This document shows positions 50,094 through 56,819 of a stretch of DNA of 64,000 bases, piece by piece. The position numbers were made by a program, and so were the translations under genes. Each line of letters begins with the position of its first letter. The stretch's first letter is position 1. Source of the stretch: Micromonospora chokoriensis (lineage in GTDB: Bacteria; Actinomycetota; Actinomycetes; Mycobacteriales; Micromonosporaceae); assembly GCF_900091505.1 (NCBI RefSeq), contig NZ_LT607409.1, positions 3,906,001-3,970,000 on the forward strand, read 5' to 3'. Under the pieces are notes generated by a model. It worked only from the letters and a program-made list of their open reading frames with translations. It ran no database searches and was not told the origin of the DNA.

Positions 50094-50684
50094 TCAACGC
50101 GCTGGTGCCGGGCTGCTCAGGCCGGACAACTGGACGAGGGCGTCGTCGAGGCTCTCGAAGATCGGGAACGCTCCGTCCAGGCGCATCGTGTGCAGGACGG
50201 TGCGGATGAAGCGCGACGGGGCCGCCAGGCAGAGCGTGACGCCGCGTTCCCGGGCGTCGCGGTGGGCGCGGACGAGCAGACCGAGCCCGGTCGAGTCGAT
50301 GAGGTGCACCCGGGTCAGGTCGACGACGACGTGCCCGCCCACCTCGGCCCCGTGCCGCAGCGCGGTGCGCAGCGTGTCGCCGCTGTCGAGGTCGATGTCG
50401 CCGGTCGCGGCGATGACCGTCACGTCGTCCAGGTGGTCGATGCCGAGGATGCCGCCGGGGCCGTGGTCGTCGCACGACCCGTTCCCGCCACGCGGAGGTG
50501 GCAGGAAGCTGCACGGCGGGCAGCGGTGCGGGCCGGTGGCGAACGGGGAACCGCTCCAGCCGTGCTCGGCCACCAGGGTCCAGACGACCTCGGCGTCGGG
50601 GAGCACGCACGCGGTTCCGCGAATGGTCTCGCCGCAGGTGTCGCAGATCAGGGTCATCAGGTACTCGTCCGGGACGACGGTCAT
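50094..50684 (-). CDS. STAS-domain protein with Cys-rich N-terminal region
   Basis: 196 residues. N-terminal part (about 1-70) has CDTC near 15-18, a single Cys, and HRCPPC near 53-58, spaced like a small zinc ribbon. The C-terminal part (about 85-190) is an anti-sigma-factor antagonist (STAS) domain with VVDLTRVHLIDSTGLGLLV; the Ser in DSTG is the usual phosphorylation site. GGAAGG lies nine bases before the ATG. 13 bases downstream of the other STAS gene, so probably co-transcribed. No anti-sigma kinase gene is in the window. Confidence 0.8.
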   Translation of the reverse strand: MTVVPDEYLMTLICDTCGETIRGTACVLPDAEVVWTLVAEHGWSGSPFATGPHRCPPCSFLPPPRGGNGSCDDHGPGGILGIDHLDDVTVIAATGDIDLDSGDTLRTALRHGAEVGGHVVVDLTRVHLIDSTGLGLLVRAHRDARERGVTLCLAAPSRFIRTVLHTMRLDGAFPIFESLDDALVQLSGLSSPAPAR

Positions 50685-50697
50685 GCGGGGGTCCTTC

Positions 50698-51054
50698 CTA
50701 CGTCCGGGTGCGGCCTGGTGCGGTCCGCGCCGCCACGCCCGGATCGGTGACGATCGACAGCACCTGGTCGAGGTGGGCGATGTGCAGGATGCGCCCGACC
50801 CGAGGGTTCGGGTTACGGACGGTGAGCACCGCGTCGGCCCGGGACATCCGTCGGTGCACGTCGAGGAGTAGTCCGATGGCGGCGGCGTCGAGATGCCGGC
50901 AGTCGGACAGGTCGACAACGACCTGCGCGGGGCACAGGGCCAGCACCCGGTCGAACATCGCACCGACCTCCGGCAGGCAGGACAGGTCGAGTTCGGCGAC
51001 GCGTACCTCGACCAGCGGCAGCGTGTACCGCCTGGGCAGCACGGGCGTTGTCAT
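50698..51054 (-). CDS. STAS-domain protein lacking the phosphorylatable Ser
   Basis: 118-residue stand-alone STAS domain; VVVDLSDCRHLDAAAIGLLL aligns with the DST/DSSG loop of SpoIIAA-type antagonists, but Ala replaces the phospho-acceptor Ser/Thr, so it may be locked in one state. The order and strand with the next STAS gene suggest a joint role in a partner-switching circuit. Divergent from the OmpR-type regulator gene. Confidence 0.8.
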   Translation of the reverse strand: MTTPVLPRRYTLPLVEVRVAELDLSCLPEVGAMFDRVLALCPAQVVVDLSDCRHLDAAAIGLLLDVHRRMSRADAVLTVRNPNPRVGRILHIAHLDQVLSIVTDPGVAARTAPGRTRT

Positions 51055-51129
51055 GGCCGTACCCCTCTCCTCACCGCTCGGTCGACTACCACCGTGCGGG
51101 GCGGGGTTGGCGATCTCCGCAAGGGTCTA

Positions 51130-51145
51130 TGACAGTTGTGTGACA
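51130..51145. promoter_or_regulatory. Direct repeat TGACA-N6-TGACA (OmpR/MtrA-type box)
   Basis: TGACA at 51130 and 51141, 11 bp apart, one helical turn as for tandem OmpR-type regulators. Read on the other strand it is GTCAC-N6-GTCAT, close to the MtrA consensus GTNAC-N6-GTNAC. It lies 60 bases before the regulator gene at 51205, so autoregulation is plausible. Confidence 0.45.
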
Positions 51146-51204
51146 AAACGGCTCGTCGCCCGACACGATTGGCCACCCGGCGAGCCGCCGAGGATGATTC
51201 CGAC

Positions 51205-51894
51205 ATGACGGCCGTACTGGTGATCGAGGACGACGACCGCATCCGGCTCGCGCTGCTGCTCGCACTGGAGGACGAGGGCTACGACGCCCTCGGCGCGGCC
51301 ACGGCCGAGGAGGGCCTGCGCGCCCAGCGCCGCCACCCGGCCGACTACGTCCTCGTCGACCTGATGCTGCCCGGGCTCGACGGCTTCGAGTGCATCCGGC
51401 AGTTGCGCCGGGACGACGACGTGCCGATCGTCGTGGTCAGCGCCCGGGACGAGACCGACGACATCGTGGCCGCCCTCGAAGCCGGCGCCGACGACTACGT
51501 GGTCAAACCCGTGGCGATCCGGGAGCTGACCGCCCGACTGCGGGCCCTGCGTCGCCGCGCCCGACCGCCGGCGGCGGTGTCGACGCCGGACCCGGTGCCG
51601 GCGGTGGCCTTCGGAGAGTTGGAGATCAGCCCGGAGGCGGGGGAGGTGCGCCGCGCCGGCCGGCAGGTGACCGTCACCCGCACCGAGTTCCGGCTCCTCT
51701 GCGAGCTGGCCGAGCACGCCGGCCGGGTGCTGTCCCGGCAGCAGTTGCTGCAACGCGTCTGGGGGTACGACAGCGGCGACGAACGACTGGTGGACGTGCA
51801 CGTCGGGCGACTGCGGCAGAAGATCGAGCCGGACCCGGCGAACCCTCGGCACCTGGTGACCCTGCGGGGTCTGGGCTACAAGCTCCAGCGATGA
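51205..51894 (+). CDS. Two-component response regulator, OmpR/MtrA type
   Basis: 229 residues. Receiver MTAVLVIEDDDRIRLALLLAL with phospho-acceptor Asp in YVLVDLMLPGLDG, Lys in YVVKP; C-terminal winged helix with TRTEFRLLCELAEHAGRVLS, LLQRVWGYD and VDVHVGRLRQKIE. Followed by an overlapping kinase gene (ATGA). The trio with kinase and GerMN lipoprotein has the order of mtrA-mtrB-lpqB. Confidence 0.9.
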   Translation: MTAVLVIEDDDRIRLALLLALEDEGYDALGAATAEEGLRAQRRHPADYVLVDLMLPGLDGFECIRQLRRDDDVPIVVVSARDETDDIVAALEAGADDYVVKPVAIRELTARLRALRRRARPPAAVSTPDPVPAVAFGELEISPEAGEVRRAGRQVTVTRTEFRLLCELAEHAGRVLSRQQLLQRVWGYDSGDERLVDVHVGRLRQKIEPDPANPRHLVTLRGLGYKLQR

Positions 51895-53246
51895 GACGGC
51901 TCGGCCTGCGGACCAGGGTGGCCGGGGCGTTCACCGTGGGCGCACTGCTGCTCTCGGCGTCGATGGCGTTGGTCTCGTACGAGTTGACCCGTCGGTCCCT
52001 GCTCGACGACCGGGAACGCATCGCCGTGCGCGCCGCGTACTTCGACGCGGCGGTGGTGCGGGCCGGGATCGACACGGACACCCCGGACGTGGTGGAGGTG
52101 CTCCGGTCGCTGGACACCGGCGGGAGCCGCCGACCCGTGCTCCACCTCAACGGCGAGTGGTACGCGCGCGCCGCCGACCCGGGCACCACCGCCGCCATCC
52201 CCGCCGAGCTGCGCCAGGTCGTCGCCGCCGGGGAGCCGGCGGTGCAGCGGGTACGCGTCGCCGGGCAACCCGCCCTGGTGGTCGGGGTGCCGCTGTCCTC
52301 CACGGCGACCTACTTCGAGGTCAACTCGCTGCGCGAGCTGGAACAGACGTTGCAGGTCCTGGCGCTGGCGCTGACGACCGTCGCGGTGCTGGTCGCCGGG
52401 TCCGGTGCGGCTCTCGGCTGGTACGCCACCCGGCACGGGCTACGACCGCTGACGGCGGTCGCCGACGCGGCCGAGAAGATCGCCGCCGGTGACGTCACGG
52501 CCCGGCTGGATCCGGCCACCGATCCCGACCTGACCCGTCTCTCCTCGTCGTTCAACCAGATGGTCGACCAACTCGCCCGCCGCATCGAACGGGACCGACG
52601 GTTCGCCGCCGACGTGAGTCACGAGCTGCGGTCACCGTTGCAGACCCTCGCCGCGGCGGCCAGCGTCCTGGCCCGTCGACGGGAACACCAGGACGAGCGG
52701 ACGGCTGTCGCCGCCGGCCTCGTCGCCGACGAGATCGACCGGTTCCAGCGACTGGTCAACGACCTGATCGACCTGGCCCGCAGCGACCAGCCCGCCCACC
52801 GGGCCCCGGTGGACGTGGTCACGGTGGCCGGGGAGGCCTGCCACGCGTACGACCTGCCGGTCGGCCTCGTCCACCTGGCGCCGGACGTACCCCGGATCTG
52901 GCAGGTGGAGCGGCGGCGGGTCGCCCAGGTCCTGGCGAACCTGCTCGACAACGCGGTGACCTACGGCGCCGGTCCGGCGGCGGTCCGGCTGTGCCGCGAC
53001 GGTGCCGCCGGGGTGATCGAGGTCGACGACGACGGCCCGGGCGTGCCGGTGGAGGATCGTGAGGCGATCTTCGACCGTTTCGTCCGGGGCAGAGTCGCCC
53101 ACACGCGCGGCGCTGGTGACGGCACCGGGCTCGGGCTCGCGCTGGTGGCCCAGCACGCCGCCGCGCACGAGGGGTACGTCACCGTCGTCGACCGTCCCGG
53201 AGGCGGCGCGCGTTTCCGGGTCACGCTGCCGGGCAGTCTGCCGTGA
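51891..53246 (+). CDS. Sensor histidine kinase with HAMP domain
   Basis: 451 residues. Membrane helix about 13-33, extracellular sensor domain about 34-155, second helix about 157-180, HAMP domain (RHGLRPLTAVADAAEKIAAG), HisKA with phospho-acceptor in FAADVSHELRSPL, and HATPase motifs VLANLLDNAVTYG, DDDGPGVP and GTGLGLALV. Gene overlaps both neighbours (ATGA upstream, GTGA downstream), so regulator, kinase and lipoprotein are made together. Confidence 0.9.
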   Translation: MRRLGLRTRVAGAFTVGALLLSASMALVSYELTRRSLLDDRERIAVRAAYFDAAVVRAGIDTDTPDVVEVLRSLDTGGSRRPVLHLNGEWYARAADPGTTAAIPAELRQVVAAGEPAVQRVRVAGQPALVVGVPLSSTATYFEVNSLRELEQTLQVLALALTTVAVLVAGSGAALGWYATRHGLRPLTAVADAAEKIAAGDVTARLDPATDPDLTRLSSSFNQMVDQLARRIERDRRFAADVSHELRSPLQTLAAAASVLARRREHQDERTAVAAGLVADEIDRFQRLVNDLIDLARSDQPAHRAPVDVVTVAGEACHAYDLPVGLVHLAPDVPRIWQVERRRVAQVLANLLDNAVTYGAGPAAVRLCRDGAAGVIEVDDDGPGVPVEDREAIFDRFVRGRVAHTRGAGDGTGLGLALVAQHAAAHEGYVTVVDRPGGGARFRVTLPGSLP

Positions 53247-53806
53247 ACCGCCGTCGTCTCGCCCCGTTGGCGCTCACCGTGTTGCTGGCCGGTTGCGGCA
53301 TCCCCACCGACGACGGTCCTCGGCCGGTGCAGCCCCCGCGTGGGCCGATGCAGAGCGCTGCCCCCGCCGACGCCACCGCGCCGGCCGGTCGCGCCGTCGA
53401 GACGCTCTGCCTGGTCCGCGACAACTGGATCGTCCCGGTGGTCCGGCGCGCCGACAGCCCACCCAGCGTCGCCGAGCACCTGCGGCATCTGCTCGCCGGG
53501 CCCACCGGGGCCGAGCGCGACAGCAGCCTGACCACCGCGTTGCCCGGTGCGGTCAACGCGGCTGGCGTGACAGTGACCGGCACGCAGGCCCTGGTGACGG
53601 TGGACGCGCCCGCCGACGACGCGGGCCGGAGCGACGAGGTTCTCGCCTTCGGGCAGATCGTGTGCACCCTGACCAGCCGTGGGGACGTGACGACGGTGGC
53701 CTTCCTGCGCGACGGCCGGGCCCTCGGTGTGCCCCGGGCCGACGGTTCCCTGTCCGTCGCCCCGCTCACCCGCGCCGACTACGCCCCGCTCATCATCGAC
53801 AGGTGA
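53243..53806 (+). CDS. GerMN-domain lipoprotein
   Basis: 187 residues. Lipobox LLAGCG (Cys18), Pro/Ala-rich linker, then a GerMN domain (about 50-165) with VAEHLRHLLAGPTGAE and ALVTVDAPADDAGRSDE. In the MtrAB system the lipoprotein LpqB, which has GerMN plus a propeller, binds the kinase sensor domain; this shorter protein has GerMN only and may play the same part for the overlapping kinase gene. Shares GTGA with the kinase stop. Confidence 0.82.
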   Translation: MNRRRLAPLALTVLLAGCGIPTDDGPRPVQPPRGPMQSAAPADATAPAGRAVETLCLVRDNWIVPVVRRADSPPSVAEHLRHLLAGPTGAERDSSLTTALPGAVNAAGVTVTGTQALVTVDAPADDAGRSDEVLAFGQIVCTLTSRGDVTTVAFLRDGRALGVPRADGSLSVAPLTRADYAPLIIDR

Positions 53807-53870
53807 GCCCGCTCGGCGGGGCCGGCGTGGGGTCACCTGGACGGACGGTGCTTGTTAGACTCCAGCACCG

Positions 53871-53918
53871 ATGATCATGGTGCGGGGGCGCGGCGACGAG
53901 CACCGGAGCTGGCGGTGA
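53871..53918 (+). CDS. Putative 15-residue leader ORF of the type VII cassette
   Basis: ATG at 53871 encodes MIMVRGRGDEHRSWR and its TGA overlaps the GTG of the EspC-like gene (GTGA). A TAGACT -10 element ends nine bases before the ATG (53856-53861), so the transcript may begin close to it. Translation is not shown. Confidence 0.35.
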   Translation: MIMVRGRGDEHRSWR

Positions 53919-54244
53919 TTTCGATGGAGGACGGCTTCGCCGTCGACGCGGAGGAGATTCGCGCCCACGCGCGCAACATCGACGCGCTGGCCGCGCGCTT
54001 CGCGGCGGTGAAGGTGGCGAGCGCGCACATCGCGCAGGACGACTCGGCGTACGGGTTGCTGTGCGGGTGGATCGCCGGAGTCCTGGAGAGCAAGCACGTG
54101 CGGCAGGACGAGCTGTTCGCGGGCGTCGAGGAGAACCTGACGCTGGCCGCCACCGGGCTGCGCCACACCGCCGACGACTACGACGCGGTCGACGCCGACA
54201 ACGCCAGCCTGATCACCGACGTCGGAAGCCGCATGACTCCGTGA
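53915..54244 (+). CDS. EspC/DUF2580-like type VII secretion substrate
   Basis: 109 residues: two long helices, starting GFAVDAEEIRAHARNIDALAARF and ending RHTADDYDAVDADNASLI. This is the pattern of ESX-1 EspC/DUF2580 proteins, with the Y-D-x-x-D secretion-type motif YDAVD near the end of helix 2. GTG at 53915 has GGAG six bases upstream. First gene of a cassette whose later genes encode a helical carrier, an EndoU toxin and a likely immunity protein. Confidence 0.75.
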   Translation: MISMEDGFAVDAEEIRAHARNIDALAARFAAVKVASAHIAQDDSAYGLLCGWIAGVLESKHVRQDELFAGVEENLTLAATGLRHTADDYDAVDADNASLITDVGSRMTP

Positions 54245-54254
54245 GCGCCGCGCG

Positions 54255-54956
54255 ATGACCGACATGTCGCTGGTCGCCGACGTCACGTCCACGCGCGAGG
54301 TCTGGACGGGCGCCTCCCTGGCCGACAGTGTCGAGGGGCTGGTCGACGCGATCAGGAGTGAGGGCTGGGTCGACGACCTGCTCGCTGGCGCCGCGTTCGG
54401 GCTGGACGCGGCGGTGACCGTACTGGACCCGTTCAGCGCGTTGCTGGCCAACGGTCTGGGCTGGGCGATGGAATACTTCGAGCCGTTGCGGGACATGCTC
54501 GACAAGCTCACCGGCATGCCCGACGTGGTGGCCTCGCACGCCGCCACCTGGAACAACATGGCCGCCGAGCTGCACAGCATGGCCAACGACCTGCGGTCGC
54601 ACCTGGATGGTGACCTGCCCGAGTGGTATGGCCAGGCCGCGGTGGCGTACCACCATCTGATGGACCACAACGTCGAGGCCCTCGGCGGGCTCGGCGCGGT
54701 CTCGGCGGCGCTGGCGGCGGCCACCGAGGGAGCGGGCAACCTGGTGGCCTTTACCCGCGACATCGTGCGCGACCTCATCGCCGACCTGGTGGCACGCGTG
54801 GTCGTCTGGGCCGTCGAGGCCATCTTCGTCGTCACGATTCCGGTCATCGCCGCGCAGATCACGGCCGCCGTCGTCAAGTGGGCCGGGCGCATCCTGATGT
54901 ACGTGGGCGCGCTGATCACCAGCCTGACCAACCTCACCCGCATCCTGAACGGATAA
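54255..54956 (+). CDS. WXG100-superfamily-like helical protein, likely toxin carrier
   Basis: 233 residues, nearly all helical. A WxN-type motif (ATWNNMAAELHSMANDL) and later LPEWYGQAAVAYHHL mark the two helices of a WXG100/LXG-like hairpin (about 90-160); a hydrophobic stretch follows (LVARVVVWAVEAIFVVTIPVI, about 180-215) that could be a membrane helix. Such proteins pair with EspC-like partners for export of polymorphic toxins. Gap of 10 bases to the previous gene and 7 to the next. Confidence 0.7.
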   Translation: MTDMSLVADVTSTREVWTGASLADSVEGLVDAIRSEGWVDDLLAGAAFGLDAAVTVLDPFSALLANGLGWAMEYFEPLRDMLDKLTGMPDVVASHAATWNNMAAELHSMANDLRSHLDGDLPEWYGQAAVAYHHLMDHNVEALGGLGAVSAALAAATEGAGNLVAFTRDIVRDLIADLVARVVVWAVEAIFVVTIPVIAAQITAAVVKWAGRILMYVGALITSLTNLTRILNG

Positions 54957-54963
54957 GGCGTCC

Positions 54964-55728
54964 ATGGCGAAGCCCGGAAAACCCGGCGGCGGCAGCGGCG
55001 GCACGGGTGCCGGTGGCGGGGCGGGCAAACCCCCGAAGAGCTACGGCGGTATCAACGCCGCCAACGGCATCACCAGTGCCCAGCAGGCCACCGGGCAGGC
55101 GACGCAGCAGGGCCACCCACCCGGTGTCGGCGCGGGGTCGGGCTCCACCAAGCCCGCGAAGCCGACCCCGCCTCCCGCACCGACCACGCCGCCGCCGGCC
55201 GGAGGCATCCACCACAGTGACGCGTCCCGGAAGCACATCATGAAGGGCGACGGTGGTCGGCAGGGCGGTCACCTCGCGGGCACCGGCTTCTCCAACAAGA
55301 CGGAGTTCCCGAAGAGCTGGGACGAGCCGAAGATCCTCGATGCCGCGTACCGGGTGACGCAGCAGGGGCCACCGAACAAGGGGCCGTACCCGACCAAGGA
55401 CGCGGACGGCAACCCGGCGTGGGCCTACGACTACGTCGGTGTCGTGGACGGCGTGCAGGTCAAGACGACGGTGCTCGCCGACGGCGAGATCCGCACCGCC
55501 TACCCGCCGGACAGGACCAACCCGGGTGTGATCAGCAACCCGCCGGCGCCGAACCCCGCGCCGCAGGGAATCCCGATGGGCAACCCGCCTCGCTACAGTA
55601 ATCCCGACGTCGGCGGCGACGGCAGTTGGACCTGGGAGGGCCCGAAGGGCAACAAGATCATCAGGGTGGTCCAGGACGACCAGGGCAACGTCACACGCAC
55701 CGAGCTCGGCGACTACAAGAAGAAATGA
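54964..55728 (+). CDS. EndoU-family nuclease toxin
   Basis: 254 residues. The first 80 residues are Gly/Pro/Ala-rich and disordered, with no recognisable export domain, so export would rely on the preceding genes. The rest matches bacterial EndoU (PF14436): ASRKHIMKGD with first His, GGHLAGTGFSNKTEFPKSWD with second His, and GVQVKTTVLADGEIRTAYP with Lys and the terminal TAYP; these are the catalytic features of this RNase fold. A 55-residue polar tail follows. Its stop overlaps the next gene (ATGA), typical for a toxin and its immunity gene. Confidence 0.82.
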   Translation: MAKPGKPGGGSGGTGAGGGAGKPPKSYGGINAANGITSAQQATGQATQQGHPPGVGAGSGSTKPAKPTPPPAPTTPPPAGGIHHSDASRKHIMKGDGGRQGGHLAGTGFSNKTEFPKSWDEPKILDAAYRVTQQGPPNKGPYPTKDADGNPAWAYDYVGVVDGVQVKTTVLADGEIRTAYPPDRTNPGVISNPPAPNPAPQGIPMGNPPRYSNPDVGGDGSWTWEGPKGNKIIRVVQDDQGNVTRTELGDYKKK

Positions 55729-56327
55729 ACACCATGGACACGAAGACGTACGCGGCGGTCGCCGAGGTGTGCCGACGGCTCGCGGGCCGGCTCTCCGACG
55801 ATGTTCTCGGCACCGTCCGGGAGCAGTACGCCGCAGGTGAGCTGGACCTGGCCGACGGCACCCTCCTGCTCAGCCTGGCGTACCAGGGCGTCGGCGTCAC
55901 CGCCGAGGAACGCGACTTGATGCGCGCGTTCGTCGGCGACCCCGACGGTCCCGACCTGGCCGAGGTGCCCGTCGTGGCGCAGGTGCCGCCACTGTCGTAC
56001 CGGTTCGTGCCCGACGGCCCGGCGGACGCCCCGGATCCGGCGCCGGCCGACGCCCTGCTCTCCGCCAACGCTCCGCGCCGGCACGGCCTCGCCCTGCACC
56101 GCGCCTGGCGGGTTCCGCTCGACGGCGCGCCCGACGCGGCGGCGTGGGCGTACGTGTTGCAGGTGGCCGAGGGCACGGACGAGCTGTCGACGTACTCGGG
56201 CGTGATGTCGAGGCTGTGGGTCGGACTGCAACAGAAGTGGCCGGTGGAGGTCATCGCCGGAGGCTCGCCGCGCACGCCCTACCAGGAGGCGGCGTTGGCC
56301 GGCTCCCAGACCGTCTGGCGGGCCTGA
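55725..56327 (+). CDS. Probable immunity protein for the EndoU toxin
   Basis: 200 residues, soluble, acidic (many Asp/Glu), no signal peptide. I do not recognise a named family. Identification rests on the ATGA overlap with the toxin gene and the usual toxin-immunity order. An internal ATG at 55734 is an alternative start. Acidic charge suits binding to a basic RNase active site. Confidence 0.6.
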   Translation: MNTMDTKTYAAVAEVCRRLAGRLSDDVLGTVREQYAAGELDLADGTLLLSLAYQGVGVTAEERDLMRAFVGDPDGPDLAEVPVVAQVPPLSYRFVPDGPADAPDPAPADALLSANAPRRHGLALHRAWRVPLDGAPDAAAWAYVLQVAEGTDELSTYSGVMSRLWVGLQQKWPVEVIAGGSPRTPYQEAALAGSQTVWRA

Positions 56328-56423
56328 GCGAAGCCCGCCGGGGTCTGCTCGGTGGAAGACCTGAGACGGGATCCGGGGGACGGCAAGGATGTTCCCGGAT
56401 TCGGGGCGGTGGTCGGCGGCCAG

Positions 56424-56765
56424 ATGACGGCGGGCATGAAACGCGCTGCGCTCCTCCTGATCGCCGGACCGGTCGGTCTCGCCGCCTACCGTCTGGTCCG
56501 TCTCTGGGGTAGGTCCGACGGGGTCTACGGCCCGGGGTTCGACTGGCAGGCCGCGCACCTGGTCGCCCTGGCCGGCATGCTGGCGGCCCGGCGGCGGCTG
56601 CCGTGGTGGAGCGTTCCGCTGTTGCTCGGTGGCATCGTCCTGCCGGTGGTCACGCTCGACCTGCTCCCCATCGCCGGCCTGTGCATCCTGGCGGCGCTCG
56701 CGCCGGCCTTGCCGGCACTGCGACAGCCCGGCGAACGGGCCGGGTCGCCGGTGCCGGTCGGCTGA
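56424..56765 (+). CDS. Small membrane protein
   Basis: 113 residues with three or four hydrophobic helices (ALLLIAGPVGLAAYRLV, AAHLVALAGMLA, WSVPLLLGGIVLPVVTLDLL, IAGLCILAALAPALPAL). No family recognised. Start chosen at ATG 56424; an in-frame GTG at 56352 would add a polar N-terminus. Ends just before a strong terminator, so it may be the last gene of the type VII cassette. Confidence 0.55.
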   Translation: MTAGMKRAALLLIAGPVGLAAYRLVRLWGRSDGVYGPGFDWQAAHLVALAGMLAARRRLPWWSVPLLLGGIVLPVVTLDLLPIAGLCILAALAPALPALRQPGERAGSPVPVG

Positions 56766-56769
56766 ACCG

Positions 56770-56809
56770 CGCTGGTCCCCGCCGTCCGGGCCGACGGCGG
56801 GGACCAGCG
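56770..56809. terminator. Bidirectional terminator
   Basis: Perfect 17-bp stem CGCTGGTCCCCGCCGTC with its complement (56793-56809), six-base loop CGGGCC, between convergent stops at 56765 and 56820. Confidence 0.75.
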
Positions 56810-56819
56810 TGCGGGGGTG

